Notes: generated by a model from the letters alone, not told the origin. 64,000 bases of DNA from Jeotgalibacillus sp. ET6 (GCF_029667115.1 NZ_JARUIU010000001.1:248001-312000), one strand, 5' to 3'. Positions 27,192 through 39,898 are shown, numbered from the stretch's first letter. Made by a program: numbers and translations.

Positions 27192-29057
27192 ATGGGGAAC
27201 ATACGTCAGCTGGATGAAGCACTTGCCAATAAAATAGCAGCTGGAGAAGTAGTGGAACGTCCGGCATCAGTAGTAAAAGAACTCGTTGAAAATGCTGTGG
27301 ATGCAAAAGCAACAATAATTGAACTGGATCTTGAAGAAGCTGGTTTGTCTTCGATCCGCATTAGGGATAATGGAGCGGGCATCGATAATGACGAAGTGCT
27401 CCTTGCTTTTTCCCGGCATGCCACGAGTAAGATTAAAAATGAACATGACTTATTTCGAATTCGTACGCTTGGTTTTAGAGGAGAAGCTCTGCCAAGTATT
27501 TCATCTGTCTCTAAAATTGAAATCAATACGTCTACAGGAGGCATGGGGACGTTCATTAAAATGCAAGGCGGAGAAGTAATTGAACAAATGCCGGCTTCTT
27601 CCAGACAGGGTACGGATATTTTGGTCTCAGAACTGTTTTATAATACACCGGCAAGATTAAAATATTTAAAAACCGTACACACAGAACTCGGTAATGTGAC
27701 AGATATAGTGAATCGAATCGCGTTATCACATCCCGAAATTTCCTTCAGATTGCGCCATAACGGTAAAACGCTACTTCAAACGAACGGCAAAGGCGATGTC
27801 AGGCAGGTTATTGCCGCAATATATGGAATGAATATAGCCAAAAAAATGCTTACTTTTGAAAGTGAATCTCTTGATTTCCAGGTAAGCGGGTATGCCGCTC
27901 TACCTGAAATCACACGTGCTTCCAGAAATTACATTTCCATTCTTGTTAATGGACGTTTTATCCGTAATTATGCGATAACTCGCGCCATTCAAGCAGGCTA
28001 TCATACCCTTTTGCCGATCGGCCGTTTTCCAATTGTTTTGCTTTCAATTAAAATGGATCCACTGCTTGTGGATGTAAATGTTCATCCCTCCAAGCAGGAA
28101 GTGCGATTCAGCAAAGAAGCTGAACTGATTCAGCTTATAACGGACACATTAAAAAAACTTTTTCAAACGAAGTCACTTATTCCAAGTGGTGAATCTGATA
28201 AACCAAAGAAAAAGATCCCATCTTCTGAGCAAACGGCTTTTTCCTTTCACGAACCTTCCCAGCAGCTGCCAGACAGGAGTTATGAGCGTCCTTTGCCTGA
28301 TGAAAGCAGTCAGCGGGATACGATGACAGAAGACCGAATCAGGGAATCACAGCCCGTAATTTCAAGTGCTGAATCAGTTGCTCCTGAACATGACATTAAA
28401 CAGGATACAGCTGAAAAAGAGATACCCGCAACACATTTAAATGAGTTACCGCAAAAAGATCAACAAATGAAACCGAGGGTTCCGCATCTTGACCCGATCG
28501 GCCAAATGCACGGAACATATATTTTGGCACAGAATGAAGAAGGTTTGTTTATCATTGATCAACACGCTGCACAGGAAAGAATCAAATATGAATATTTTAA
28601 GAAGAAAGTTGGTATTGTACAATCAGAGCTTCAGGATTTGTTAGTTCCTTTAGTTTTGGAGTTTTCAACAGATGAGCGCATAAAAATACAGGAATACAAA
28701 CAAGATTTGGAAGCTGTCGGAGTGTTTCTTGAAGAATTCGGCGGCAACGGCTTTATTGTCAGAGGATATCCTACATGGTTTCCGACTGGAGATGAGAAGA
28801 ACATTATTGAAGAAATGATAGATGAGCTCCTTCAAATGAAAAAAGTTGATGTCGGGAAACTGAGAGAAGAAGCGGCCATACTTATGAGCTGCAAAGGGTC
28901 TATCAAAGCCAACCATTACTTGCGGAGAGAAGATATGCAGCAGCTGCTGACGGATTTAAGAAAAACAGAAGATCCTTTTACTTGTCCGCACGGAAGGCCC
29001 ATTATCATTCATTATTCCACCTATGAAATGGAAAAAATGTTTAAGCGGGTTATGTAA
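27192..29057 (+). CDS. mutL: DNA mismatch repair protein MutL (endonuclease type)
   Basis: GHKL ATPase and nicking endonuclease of mismatch repair. 621 residues. The N-terminal motifs are [26 protein letters not shown] and [12 protein letters not shown] variable polar linker spans about 330-430. The C-terminal domain carries the endonuclease motif [12 protein letters not shown] with supporting SCKGSIKAN and CPHGRPII. This means the host uses nick-independent MutL incision, as Bacillus does without MutH. The start is ATG 27192 after AAAGGAGGC. Confidence 0.98.
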   Translation: MGNIRQLDEALANKIAAGEVVERPASVVKELVENAVDAKATIIELDLEEAGLSSIRIRDNGAGIDNDEVLLAFSRHATSKIKNEHDLFRIRTLGFRGEALPSISSVSKIEINTSTGGMGTFIKMQGGEVIEQMPASSRQGTDILVSELFYNTPARLKYLKTVHTELGNVTDIVNRIALSHPEISFRLRHNGKTLLQTNGKGDVRQVIAAIYGMNIAKKMLTFESESLDFQVSGYAALPEITRASRNYISILVNGRFIRNYAITRAIQAGYHTLLPIGRFPIVLLSIKMDPLLVDVNVHPSKQEVRFSKEAELIQLITDTLKKLFQTKSLIPSGESDKPKKKIPSSEQTAFSFHEPSQQLPDRSYERPLPDESSQRDTMTEDRIRESQPVISSAESVAPEHDIKQDTAEKEIPATHLNELPQKDQQMKPRVPHLDPIGQMHGTYILAQNEEGLFIIDQHAAQERIKYEYFKKKVGIVQSELQDLLVPLVLEFSTDERIKIQEYKQDLEAVGVFLEEFGGNGFIVRGYPTWFPTGDEKNIIEEMIDELLQMKKVDVGKLREEAAILMSCKGSIKANHYLRREDMQQLLTDLRKTEDPFTCPHGRPIIIHYSTYEMEKMFKRVM

Positions 29058-29104
29058 AAGGCGGGAAATCACTCAATGTATGGGACAGTAGACAGTTCCG
29101 GATG

Positions 29105-29134
29105 CAAAAGGCTGAGATGCCTTTGTTTTCTTTG
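29105..29134 (+). terminator. Likely terminator of mutSL
   Basis: CAAAAGGC and GCCTTTG pair around TGAGAT, followed by a T-rich stretch. The stem is modest. Confidence 0.6.
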
Positions 29135-29250
29135 CGTTTTCCTGGTAAAAGAGGCGGCTTCTTTACAATAAAACAAGTAATGACATGCTTATACTATTCA
29201 TATATTGGGTAAATAATATACAAACTGAATATTAATAGAGGGGGCAGTTC

Positions 29251-29469
29251 ATGCTATTCACTGCAGGAATGATTAGAAAGCTAACTGTTTTGTTCATTTT
29301 TCTGGCCGTTTCTTCTACTGCTGTTTATTATGCTGCCTCCAGTCATGTTAATCGTTTTACTTCAGCGTTTTTAATTTTATCCATCGTTTCATTCTTTGTA
29401 TTAATAATACTGGGAATATCTTCAATTGTCCGCTCCATAAAGCCGGATCACAAAAATGAATATTTATGA
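29251..29469 (+). CDS. Small two-helix membrane protein, unknown
   Basis: 72 residues with two hydrophobic helices (LTVLFIFLAVSSTAVYYA and FLILSIVSFFVLIILGIS) joined by a short polar loop, and a charged C-terminal tail. ATG 29251 has AGAGGGGGC upstream at good spacing. A weak hairpin with T run (29471-29493) follows. Not recognised. It sits alone between mutL and glpP. Confidence 0.6.
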   Translation: MLFTAGMIRKLTVLFIFLAVSSTAVYYAASSHVNRFTSAFLILSIVSFFVLIILGISSIVRSIKPDHKNEYL

Positions 29470-29590
29470 TGCGGTTCTCTAAAGCCGCTTTTTAACTGAA
29501 GGACGATATTTCTGTAAATTAACCCACTTTTAAAATTGCTTAACTGATCACTTTTGCAATGAAAAAAGTGATCCTGGAGGAGGAAAAATT

Positions 29591-30148
29591 ATGCCTTTTG
29601 AGGGGCAGCAGATTTTACCGGCTATCCGGTCTATGAAGGACTTTGATAAAATGCTCAAATTTTCCTTCCGCTATGGAGTGTTTTTGGATTTGCATGTCAA
29701 TATGTTGAAAAGTGTATTTGATTATGCCCGTTCAGAGGGAAAAGAAATGTTTTTACATATGGATTTAATACAAGGTCTGGCAAATGATGAGTATGCCTGC
29801 GAATTTATCTGCCAGACAATCAAACCTTATGGCATTATTTCAACAAGGAGCAATGTAATTAAAAAAGCGCGCCAGTTAAATGTAAAGGCCATTCAGCGAA
29901 CATTTGTAATCGATTCCAATGCTCTTTTAAGAAGTGTTCAGCTGATTCAAAAAACAGATCCTGATTATATTGAACTTCTTCCAGGGGTGGTGCCGAAAGT
30001 AATTGAGAGAATAAGAGAGAAAACCGGAAAGCCTATCATTGCGGGAGGTCTGATCGATACACCTCTTGAAGTTGAACAGGCAATATCTGCTGGAGCATGT
30101 GCCATAACCACTTCTTCTCAGCAATTATGGGACTATTTTTCTAAGTAG
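29591..30148 (+). CDS. glpP: Glycerol uptake operon antiterminator GlpP
   Basis: RNA-binding antiterminator that, with glycerol 3-phosphate, prevents termination in the glpFK and glpD leaders. 185 residues with a TIM-barrel-like pattern: LHMDLIQGLANDEYA, GIISTRSNVI, YIELLPGVVPKV and the phosphate-binding end GKPIIAGGLIDTPLE. ATG 29591 follows CTGGAGGAGG. A palindrome, GATCACTTTT / AAAAGTGATC (29546-29573), lies directly before the ribosome site. Both predicted target leaders lie downstream. Confidence 0.96.
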   Translation: MPFEGQQILPAIRSMKDFDKMLKFSFRYGVFLDLHVNMLKSVFDYARSEGKEMFLHMDLIQGLANDEYACEFICQTIKPYGIISTRSNVIKKARQLNVKAIQRTFVIDSNALLRSVQLIQKTDPDYIELLPGVVPKVIERIREKTGKPIIAGGLIDTPLEVEQAISAGACAITTSSQQLWDYFSK

Positions 30149-30164
30149 TTTACTATAAAAGTTG

Positions 30165-30193
30165 TTGACAGCGTTTTCAAAACTTGTTAAGGT
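30165..30193 (+). promoter_or_regulatory. glpFK promoter with cre overlapping the -35
   Basis: TTGACA (30165-30170), 17 nt, TAAGGT (30188-30193). TGACAGCGTTTTCA at 30166-30179 fits the cre consensus at all positions and covers the -35 box, so CcpA binding should block RNA polymerase. Confidence 0.8.
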
Positions 30194-30284
30194 GTAGACA
30201 AGTTAATGATGCGTGAAGAGACGAAGAGACTCACATGTACTTTTACACCTGCAAAGGAAAAAGTCTGTGAGTCTCTTTATTTTT
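30192..30284 (+). promoter_or_regulatory. GlpP-controlled leader and terminator of glpFK
   Basis: The leader begins GTGTAGACAAGTTAATGAT, nearly the same as the glpD leader at 32663. It ends in a terminator, AAGAGACTCACA / TGTGAGTCTCTT (30224-30277), followed by TATTTTT. In B. subtilis GlpP binds such leaders to allow read-through. Confidence 0.85.
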
Positions 30285-30316
30285 CCCGTTTCAAATCTAT
30301 CAACTGGAGGAATAAT

Positions 30317-32645
<2,329 letters not shown>

Positions 32646-32662
32646 AAACTGCTTATGGTATA

Positions 32663-32756
32663 GTGTAAACAAGTTAATAATTGGGTAGAGATGTAGAGAG
32701 GCCTGAATTCATTATGAATAAAACTGTTCATAATGATTTTGGGTCTCTCTTTTTCT
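32663..32756 (+). promoter_or_regulatory. GlpP-controlled leader and terminator of glpD
   Basis: The leader GTGTAAACAAGTTAATAAT mirrors the one before glpF. The terminator has a long imperfect stem from AGAGAG (32695-32700) through CATTATGAA / TTCATAATG to CTCTCT, then TTTTT. A weak promoter with -10 TATAGT lies at 32659-32664. Confidence 0.8.
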
Positions 32757-32808
32757 ATTCACTGGGTAATTCATACTGCAATCAGGAAATTTAAGGAGGA
32801 TATATATA

Positions 32809-34488
32809 ATGACAAATTTTTCAAGTGTAAATAGAGAAGATCAATTAGTAAAATTAAGCAGGGATTTGTATGATGTGATCGTTATTGGCGGAGGAATCAC
32901 GGGTGCAGGAATAGCTTTAGATGCTGCTTCAAGGGGAATGAAAGTAGCTGTAATTGAAATGCAAGATTTCGCTGGAGGAACTTCAAGCAGATCTACAAAG
33001 CTTGTGCACGGCGGCCTTCGTTACCTAAAACAGTTTGAAGTTAAATTAGTTGCAGAGGTTGGGAAAGAGCGTGAGATTGTGTATGAAAACGCAGCTCACG
33101 TTACAACGCCTGAATGGATGCTTCTGCCAATTCATAAAGGGGGGACCTTCGGGAAATTCAGTACATCTGTTGGCCTTCGGGTTTATGATTATCTTGCTGG
33201 AGTAAAAAAGCAGGAACGCAGAAAGATGCTGAGTGCGAATGAAACCACAAAAAAAGAGCCGCTGATTAGAAAAGACGGTCTTAAAGGCGGCGGATATTAC
33301 GTAGAATATCGTACGGATGATGCAAGGCTTACGCTCGAAATTATTAAAAAAGCTGCTGAATATGGCGTGGATTTCATCAATTATGTGAAAGCAGACCGAT
33401 TTATTTACGATAATAAAAAAATTACCGGCATTGAAGCAATTGATCAAGTTTCTGGAAAAGCCTTTACCATTAAAGGGAGAAAAACAGTAAATGCAGCAGG
33501 GCCTTGGGTAGATGATGTGCGGGATAAAGATTATTCCAAAAATGCGAAACAGCTGAAATTAACAAAAGGAGTCCATCTTGTACTGGACCAATCGGTGTTT
33601 CCTTTAAAGCAAGCGATTTATTTTGACACGCCGGATGGCAGAATGATGTTTGCGATTCCCCGAAATGGCAAAGCTTATGTAGGAACAACTGATACATTTT
33701 ATGATAATTCCAAAGATACTGCGAATCCTAAGATGACAGAAGAAGACCGTTCATATATACTGGACGCCATTCATTACATGTTTCCTGAAGTAAATGTTTC
33801 TGCAGAAGACGTGGAAAGCAGCTGGGCTGGAGTACGGCCGCTCATTTATGTTGAAGGGAAAGACCCTTCTGAAATATCCAGAAAAGATGAAGTATGGGAG
33901 CATGACAGCGGCCTTATTTCAATTGCAGGAGGTAAATTAACCGGATACCGCAAAATGTCAGAGCATGTAGTAGATCTTGTTTCAAAAAGGCTGCACAAAG
34001 AAACTGGAAAACAGTTCGGAAAATGTATAACCGTTAATCTTCCATTATCAGGTGCTGATTTTGGAGGCTCAAAAAATTATACCGCCTTTGTTAAAAATAA
34101 AGCAGAAGAAGCAGTTCAATACGGATTAACTAGAGAAGAAGGAAAACAGCTTGCAGCTTTTTACGGCACAAATGTTGATAAGTTATTTTCTCTTGCTCAT
34201 GCTGCAAGCGGAATGAATTTTGATGCACCGATGACACCGGCAGTTTATGCTGAAGTGGTCTATGCTATTCAAGAAGAGATGACCGTTAAACCGGTGGATT
34301 TCTTTATCAGAAGAACTGGCAGGTTGTATTTTGATATAGATTGGGTGAAAATGTATCAGGAACCTGTTATGCAGCTTATGAAAAACTTATTAAAATGGGA
34401 TGATGAAACGTATCATGCTTATCAGGCTGAGCTTGAAAAAGACATTCATGATGCGATCATTCCGTTTAATCTATCTGCAAAATCCTAG
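32809..34488 (+). CDS. glpD: Aerobic glycerol-3-phosphate dehydrogenase
   Basis: FAD enzyme that passes electrons from glycerol 3-phosphate to quinone and yields dihydroxyacetone phosphate, at the inner membrane face. 559 residues. The Rossmann motif [18 protein letters not shown] is at about 21-38, with the HGGLRYL flavin segment, AGVRPL, and [14 protein letters not shown]. The C-terminal domain fits GlpD. ATG 32809 follows AAGGAGGATAT. Expected control is GlpP antitermination. Confidence 0.98.
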   Translation: MTNFSSVNREDQLVKLSRDLYDVIVIGGGITGAGIALDAASRGMKVAVIEMQDFAGGTSSRSTKLVHGGLRYLKQFEVKLVAEVGKEREIVYENAAHVTTPEWMLLPIHKGGTFGKFSTSVGLRVYDYLAGVKKQERRKMLSANETTKKEPLIRKDGLKGGGYYVEYRTDDARLTLEIIKKAAEYGVDFINYVKADRFIYDNKKITGIEAIDQVSGKAFTIKGRKTVNAAGPWVDDVRDKDYSKNAKQLKLTKGVHLVLDQSVFPLKQAIYFDTPDGRMMFAIPRNGKAYVGTTDTFYDNSKDTANPKMTEEDRSYILDAIHYMFPEVNVSAEDVESSWAGVRPLIYVEGKDPSEISRKDEVWEHDSGLISIAGGKLTGYRKMSEHVVDLVSKRLHKETGKQFGKCITVNLPLSGADFGGSKNYTAFVKNKAEEAVQYGLTREEGKQLAAFYGTNVDKLFSLAHAASGMNFDAPMTPAVYAEVVYAIQEEMTVKPVDFFIRRTGRLYFDIDWVKMYQEPVMQLMKNLLKWDDETYHAYQAELEKDIHDAIIPFNLSAKS

Positions 34489-34504
34489 ACGGGGGTGCTT
34501 TTGG

Positions 34505-35425
34505 TTGGAAGGGTCTTACTTTCGAACATCTGATGGTATTGAAGTGTATTTGAAAAAGTGGATGACTGATTCAGAACAGATTAAGGGTGTTGTTCAGCTG
34601 GTCCACGGTATGGTGGAACATATTTCACGATATGATGAATTCGCCCGGTTTCTGAACCAAAACGGCTATCATGTAATCGGTCATGATCAAAGGGGCCATG
34701 GAAAAACGGCTTCCCGAAACGGAAAATTGGGGTATCTTGGTGACGGCGATGGATTTTTACGGCTCGTTCATGATGTAAAAGATGTGAATGCATGGATCAA
34801 TCAGGAATTCTCTCTCCCGGTGTTTATAATTGGGCACAGTATGGGGTCATTTGTTGTAAGAAGAAGTATTCAGATCTTTCCATCTTTAACCAAAGGCGTT
34901 GTTTTGATTGGAACTGCAGGCCCAAGCGGGGTAATGGGAGAAGTGGGTAAGGGGATTGCAGCGGCTGCTTCTTTCCTGACTTCTCCAGCATCTCCTGGAA
35001 ATATATTGACGAAGTTAACATTTGGTTCATATAATAACCGTTTTAGTCCCTGTAAAACAGATCTTGATTGGCTGAGCAGGGATCATACGGAAGTGGAGCG
35101 CTATCAGGAAGACCCGCTGTGCGGATTTACCTGCTCTCATAAATTTTACGTCGACTTATTTAACGGATTAACCTTGATTCACCGGAAAAGTGAGCTTAAA
35201 AAGATGTCACCTTCTGTTCGGGTTTTCTTAATCAGCGGTGCAGTAGATCCGGTGGGGAATGATGGCAAAGGAGTTTTTTCAGTTGCCAGGCAGCTTCAAA
35301 AAGCAGGTGTTGAAGACGTTGAGGTAAAGTTGTACGATGAAGGAAGACATGAATTATTGAAAGAAACAAATCGCATGGTGATATTTCAAGATATCTTAAC
35401 CAAAGTAGAGAGCTGGGGAAACTAA
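34505..35425 (+). CDS. Alpha/beta hydrolase, lysophospholipase/monoacylglycerol lipase-like
   Basis: 306 residues of the serine aminopeptidase S33 / PldB type: QLVHGMVEHISRYDEFA, HDQRGHGKTA, and nucleophile Ser112 in FIIGHSMGS. The charge relay is completed by Asp in LISGAVDPVG and His in YDEGRHELLKE. TTG 34505 is chosen because GGGGGTG lies 7 nt upstream and it places the start after the glpD stop. B. subtilis YtpA is a comparable enzyme. Its place behind glpD suggests release of glycerol or glycerophosphate from lipids, which is inference. Confidence 0.85.
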   Translation: MEGSYFRTSDGIEVYLKKWMTDSEQIKGVVQLVHGMVEHISRYDEFARFLNQNGYHVIGHDQRGHGKTASRNGKLGYLGDGDGFLRLVHDVKDVNAWINQEFSLPVFIIGHSMGSFVVRRSIQIFPSLTKGVVLIGTAGPSGVMGEVGKGIAAAASFLTSPASPGNILTKLTFGSYNNRFSPCKTDLDWLSRDHTEVERYQEDPLCGFTCSHKFYVDLFNGLTLIHRKSELKKMSPSVRVFLISGAVDPVGNDGKGVFSVARQLQKAGVEDVEVKLYDEGRHELLKETNRMVIFQDILTKVESWGN

Positions 35426-35486
35426 AATGGTTCATTGAATCATGCTTATGACAATACAGCATTTATAAGTGAAAGATGGGTAGCAG

Positions 35487-36413
35487 ATGGATAAGAATCT
35501 CAATGTAATTGCAATCGTTGGACCTACCGCAGTGGGGAAAACAGAGCTGAGTATAGCAGCAGCTAAAGAATTCGACGGGGAAATCATCAATGGTGACTCA
35601 ATGCAGATCTATAAAAAACTATCGATCGGTACTGCTAAAATCACCAGGGAGGAAATGCAAGGCATTCCACATCACTTATTGGATTTCAAAGAGCCTGACG
35701 AATCTTTTTCAGCTGCTGAATTTCAGCGGCTGGTCAGACAAAAAATTGAAGAGATTTCTTCAAGAGGCAAACGCCCTGTTATCGTAGGGGGAACCGGACT
35801 GTATATTCAGTCTGTTTTGTTTGATTATCAATTTTCAAGTGAAGGCAAAAACATAGAAATTAGAAACAACCTTGAAAAAGATGCATCTATAAATGGAATT
35901 TTATCTTTATATGAAAAGTTAAAGAAGCTGGACCCTGCATCTGCTGAAGATATTCATCCAAATAATGAGCGCAGAGTCATTAGAGCGCTCGAGATTATTT
36001 ATACGACAGGGAAAACGCCTGCGGAATGGAAAGCAGATCAAAAAGTGCAGCCGCTTTACAATCACTCAATTATTGGTTTGACGATGGAAAGAGAACGGTT
36101 ATATGAGCGGATCAATGACCGGGTTGATAAGATGCTGAAAGCCGGGCTGATCGAAGAAGTAAAAGAATTACACCAGGCTGGAATACGCGGCGTCCAATCC
36201 GTTCAGGCGATCGGTTATAAAGAATTATACAGCTACCTGGATGGAGAAATTAACTTAGATCAGGCAGTTGACCTTTTAAAGCAGAATTCAAGAAGGTACG
36301 CCAAAAGGCAGCTCACATGGTTTCGTAACAAAATGGACATTGACTGGTTTGATCTTACGGAACAGGCTGATGAAAAAAAAGAGAAGATTATGCGGTTTTT
36401 AGCAGGAAAATAG
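35487..36413 (+). CDS. miaA: tRNA dimethylallyltransferase
   Basis: Transfers a dimethylallyl group to A37 of UNN-decoding tRNAs, making the MiaB substrate. 308 residues. The P-loop GPTAVGKT is at 12-19, with [17 protein letters not shown] (catalytic Asp) and [20 protein letters not shown]-terminal stretch with [14 protein letters not shown] is typical. The hfq gene follows 49 nt downstream, the usual pairing in bacteria. Confidence 0.97.
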   Translation: MDKNLNVIAIVGPTAVGKTELSIAAAKEFDGEIINGDSMQIYKKLSIGTAKITREEMQGIPHHLLDFKEPDESFSAAEFQRLVRQKIEEISSRGKRPVIVGGTGLYIQSVLFDYQFSSEGKNIEIRNNLEKDASINGILSLYEKLKKLDPASAEDIHPNNERRVIRALEIIYTTGKTPAEWKADQKVQPLYNHSIIGLTMERERLYERINDRVDKMLKAGLIEEVKELHQAGIRGVQSVQAIGYKELYSYLDGEINLDQAVDLLKQNSRRYAKRQLTWFRNKMDIDWFDLTEQADEKKEKIMRFLAGK

Positions 36414-36462
36414 GCGTACATAGAGAATACTAGATACTAGAGACCAGTGGAGGAGGCTTTTG

Positions 36463-36699
36463 ATGAAACAGGCCATAAATATTCAGGATCAAATCCTTAA
36501 TCAGCTTCGAAAAGACGCTGCTTTTGTAACGGTATTTCTTTTAAACGGATTTCAAATTCGCGGCCAGGTAAAAGCGTTTGACAATTTTACTGTTCTGCTA
36601 GAATCCGATGGAAAACAGCAGCTCGTTTATAAGCATGCAATTTCTACATTTGTTCCTTCCAAGTCAGTAAAAATCCAAACTGCAGAAACAGAAAAGTAA
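36463..36699 (+). CDS. hfq: RNA chaperone Hfq
   Basis: Sm-like hexameric RNA chaperone, 78 residues. The Sm1 region [20 protein letters not shown] and Sm2 segment [11 protein letters not shown] are clear, with a short C-terminal tail as in other Firmicutes. ATG 36463 follows GGAGGAGGC; an overlapping TTG at 36460 is less likely. The stop codon is part of the downstream terminator. Confidence 0.97.
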   Translation: MKQAINIQDQILNQLRKDAAFVTVFLLNGFQIRGQVKAFDNFTVLLESDGKQQLVYKHAISTFVPSKSVKIQTAETEK

Positions 36700-36723
36700 G
36701 TGTTCCTAAAGGAGCACTTTTTT
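36698..36723 (+). terminator. Intrinsic terminator of hfq
   Basis: AAGTGTTCC pairs with GGAGCACTT (one G-U) around TAAA, then a T run. Confidence 0.88.
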
Positions 36724-36791
36724 CTTTGCTCTTTTTTAAAGAGTACAAACATATAGTGAAGAAGAATGGGTTAAAGAGTGGGGTGAACAGA

Positions 36792-37721
36792 GTGACCCGC
36801 CAGATCAGCAGTGAGAGAAAAAATCAAATAAAATTGATTATTCAGTCAGAAGCTGAAAGGACGACCGAAAAACCGATTGATCCTCCGCTTCATCCTATCT
36901 GGGCAAACATAGAAAAAGAATTTTCCCAGCTTGTCGGTTTGGAGGAAGTAAAGGAAATGATTAAGCATATCGTAGCGTGGAGCATTGTGAACCAGAAAAG
37001 AAAAGAACTGGGACTGAAATCTGACCATCATGCTCTTCATATGCTATTCAGGGGAAATCCGGGAACCGGGAAAACCACCGTTGCCAGGATCATGGCTAAG
37101 CAGCTATGTGAACTGAATATTTTATCAAAAGGTCACTTGATTGAAGTAGAACGAGCGGATCTTGTAGGTGAATACATCGGCCACACCGCGAATAAAACGA
37201 GGGAATTAGTAAAGAAATCAATGGGGGGCATTCTTTTTGTTGATGAAGCTTATTCATTGGCAAGAGGAGGGGAAAAAGATTTTGGACGGGAAGCTATAGA
37301 TACACTCGTTAAGCATATGGAAGATAAAAAAGATGATTTTATCCTCATTCTAGCCGGTTACGGTGCAGAAATGGACAATTTTCTCAGATTAAATCCCGGT
37401 TTGCGTGGAAGATTTCCACATGTAGTTACGTTCCCGGACTATACAGTAGATGAACTAATGGAGATCGCGAAAAAATTTTGCAGAGAAAAAGAATTTGTTT
37501 TAACCGGAGCAGCAGCAGACCGAGTGGGAATGTATATAAAAAAAACATCATCAAGTCAGCAGTCTACTGTTAAAGACAATGGGAGATTTATTAGAAACAC
37601 CATTGAATCCATTATAAGGGCACAAGCAGTTAGGCTTCTAAAAAATCAAAGCTTTACCAGACAGGACTTAATGATGGTGACAGAAAAGGATGTCATGGTC
37701 GCATTAAAAGAGAAAGAATAG
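36792..37721 (+). CDS. spoVK: Stage V sporulation protein K, CbbX-like AAA ATPase
   Basis: AAA ATPase needed for late spore maturation. About 309 residues. Walker A GNPGTGKTT, Walker B GGILFVDEAYSLARGG, sensor LILAGYG, arginine-finger region NPGLRGRFP. The segment HLIEVERADLVGEYIGHTA is near-identical across SpoVK. The start is uncertain: GTG 36792 has GGGGTGA at good spacing, GTG 36783 is also possible, and the frame stays open back to 36726 without a ribosome site. Confidence 0.93.
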   Translation: MTRQISSERKNQIKLIIQSEAERTTEKPIDPPLHPIWANIEKEFSQLVGLEEVKEMIKHIVAWSIVNQKRKELGLKSDHHALHMLFRGNPGTGKTTVARIMAKQLCELNILSKGHLIEVERADLVGEYIGHTANKTRELVKKSMGGILFVDEAYSLARGGEKDFGREAIDTLVKHMEDKKDDFILILAGYGAEMDNFLRLNPGLRGRFPHVVTFPDYTVDELMEIAKKFCREKEFVLTGAAADRVGMYIKKTSSSQQSTVKDNGRFIRNTIESIIRAQAVRLLKNQSFTRQDLMMVTEKDVMVALKEKE

Positions 37722-37722
37722 A

Positions 37723-37752
37723 AAAACCTGCACATCAGCATGTGCAGGTTTC
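37723..37752. terminator. Hairpin between convergent spoVK and the TRIC gene
   Basis: AAACCTGCACAT / ATGTGCAGGTTT around CAGC. The T run is short on either side, so strength is uncertain, but placement between convergent genes supports a shared terminator. Confidence 0.7.
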
Positions 37753-37794
37753 AGCTCGTTGCCTTATATTGCAGCTTCAATCCGTAAAAAGAAG

Positions 37795-38418
37795 TTAGTG
37801 ATCACTTATAGCGTGAAGTTTTCTAAAGGGTAGTCTCCAGTTGTAAAGATAGGAGAACACTCTTAACGAAGTTGTAGCAGTGAAAAGAGCATATAAATGC
37901 CAGGGATCAGTTGCGATGCCGAGTCCTACAACTCCCCCAGCCAAAATTGCCCATACGGCATAAATTTCAGATCTTAGGACAAGCGGTTTTCTTCCCGCCA
38001 GCAGGTCCCTGACTATGCCGCCTCCGCTTCCGGTTAAAACAGCGGCAACGATCACAGCGCTAAGTGGATGTCCCATCTCAACAGCATAAAGGGCTCCCTG
38101 AATCGCAAAAGCAGAAAGACCCATCGCATCAAAGAAATTCCCCCATCGTCTCCAATGTTTCAGCAAGTTATTTGGAAATAGGAATACAGCAGTGATGGAC
38201 AGCAAGGCAATTTGAAAAAACACCCCCTGCTCCCATAAAGCAGAGACAGGCACTCCAATCAGCAAATTCCGAATAGCTCCTCCTCCAAAAGCAGTTACAA
38301 TTCCTAATATATAAACCCCTAAAATATCATACTCTTCTTCCATAGCAATGATCGCACCTGAAATAGCAAATGCCACAGTGCCTATTATACTTAATACTTC
38401 CCAGGTCATCGTTTTCAC
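37795..38418 (-). CDS. Trimeric intracellular cation (TRIC) channel family protein
   Basis: 207 residues with about seven membrane helices. The two UPF0126 repeats show the diagnostic glycine motifs GIVTAFGGGAIRNLLIG and VLTGSGGGIVRDLLAG, with kinks and the Arg-Asp/Arg-Asn pairs that line the pore. Bacterial TRIC homologues conduct K+/Na+; others in the family have been linked to glycine transport. It is the only minus-strand gene between hfq and glnA, with divergent promoters toward hflX. Confidence 0.9.
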   Translation of the reverse strand: MKTMTWEVLSIIGTVAFAISGAIIAMEEEYDILGVYILGIVTAFGGGAIRNLLIGVPVSALWEQGVFFQIALLSITAVFLFPNNLLKHWRRWGNFFDAMGLSAFAIQGALYAVEMGHPLSAVIVAAVLTGSGGGIVRDLLAGRKPLVLRSEIYAVWAILAGGVVGLGIATDPWHLYALFTATTSLRVFSYLYNWRLPFRKLHAISDH

Positions 38419-38629
38419 CCGGCCTTTCTAATACAAATAAAACCTTCACGATTGTACCATGTTCAAGCTGAAATTAAACGTTTTTTCTTTTATTTATTTG
38501 GGAATTATAAATGGATGGGATTAGTTTAGGGAATACGCTAAAAGGCTCTTACCCAATCGATTGAAAAAAAGAGCAGACAGCCGTACTTATGGTAAGATAA
38601 ATAAGATTGAGATGAAAGCGGGGATGTAA

Positions 38630-39898
38630 TTGACAGATCAAAACTATAGTAAAGAAAGAGCAATATTAGTAGGGGTGCAGCTTAACCAAAGTGACAGACA
38701 TATTCAACAGTCCCTGCAGGAATTACAAGCACTGACTGAAACAGCGAAGGGCGAAGTGATTTCCATTCTGACACAGAACAGGGACCGGATTCATTCTGGT
38801 ACTTATATAGGCAAGGGAAAGGTGGAAGAACTTCAGGCGTTAGAAGAAGAGTTTGAGCCTGATGTCATAATATTTAATAGTGAACTTTCCCCCAGCCAAA
38901 ATCGAAACTTGTCAAAAGTGCTAAGTGCCAGAATTATCGATAGAACTCAGCTTATTTTAGATATTTTTGCCCAAAGAGCAAGATCAAGAGAAGGAAAGCT
39001 TCAGGTGCAGCTGGCTCAGCTTGAATATATGCTGCCAAGGCTGGGAGGCCAAGGCATTGAACTCTCCAGACTCGGGGGAGGAATTGGTACCAGAGGACCC
39101 GGAGAAACAAAACTGGAAACGGACCGCAGACATATAAGAAATGAAATTGCGGAAGTGAAAAGACAATTAAATCAAGTGGTTAAACACCGCGAACAGTACA
39201 GGGAACGCAGGAGAAAAAATAACGTATTTCAAATTGCTCTGGTGGGGTACACCAATGCCGGCAAATCCACCTTATTCAACCGTCTTGCTGAAGCGGATTC
39301 TTTTGAAGAAAATCAGCTTTTTGCAACGCTTGATCCGATGACGCGAAAGCTGCTGCTGCCAAGCGGCTATTCCGTTCTCATGACTGACACGGTTGGTTTC
39401 ATTCAGGATCTGCCGACTACACTGATTGCTTCTTTTCGATCTACACTTGAGGAAGTAAATGAAGCAGATATGCTGCTTCATATAGTGGATGCTTCCCATC
39501 CGGACTATGTTGAACATGAAAAAACAGTTCATAAGCTCTTTAAAGAACTGAAGATGGATCATATTCCAACAATGACGGTTTACAATAAAAAAGATGAAGT
39601 TTGGAATCAATTCACGGCTTCTCCAAATCAAAACTGGATGCTGATTTCAGCTTTGGATTTGAACGATATAGAAAAGCTGAAAGAGAAAATTGAAGAGGCG
39701 ATGATCGAATTAATGATCCCTTTTGAAATGAATCTTTCATCAAATGAAGGCGGCCTCCTTGCGAAGTTCAAAAGGGAAGCGGTTATTAAAGAACTGACCT
39801 TTGAAGAAGATAAAGAAGAATACAAACTGTCAGGGTTTATTCCAAAGCATTCACCTATTGAAGGTCTATTAAAAGAGCACAATTTGAGAGATCGTTGA
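38630..39898 (+). CDS. hflX: GTPase HflX
   Basis: Ribosome-associated GTPase that splits stalled or heat-stressed 70S ribosomes. 422 residues. The N-terminal glycine-rich domain has RLGGGIGTRGPGETKLETDR. The G domain has G1 GYTNAGKSTLFN, G3 DTVGFI and G4 YNKKD. TTG 38630 is the start after GGGGATG, with a TTGAAA/TACTTA-like promoter at 38561-38589. It matches the ynbA-ynbB order of B. subtilis. Confidence 0.95.
   Translation: MTDQNYSKERAILVGVQLNQSDRHIQQSLQELQALTETAKGEVISILTQNRDRIHSGTYIGKGKVEELQALEEEFEPDVIIFNSELSPSQNRNLSKVLSARIIDRTQLILDIFAQRARSREGKLQVQLAQLEYMLPRLGGQGIELSRLGGGIGTRGPGETKLETDRRHIRNEIAEVKRQLNQVVKHREQYRERRRKNNVFQIALVGYTNAGKSTLFNRLAEADSFEENQLFATLDPMTRKLLLPSGYSVLMTDTVGFIQDLPTTLIASFRSTLEEVNEADMLLHIVDASHPDYVEHEKTVHKLFKELKMDHIPTMTVYNKKDEVWNQFTASPNQNWMLISALDLNDIEKLKEKIEEAMIELMIPFEMNLSSNEGGLLAKFKREAVIKELTFEEDKEEYKLSGFIPKHSPIEGLLKEHNLRDR

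Noticed and set aside
30206-30316. N-terminal extension of GlpF upstream of 30317
   Set aside because: It would translate the leader terminator and lacks a ribosome site; MSTFIAE at 30317 has CTGGAGG.
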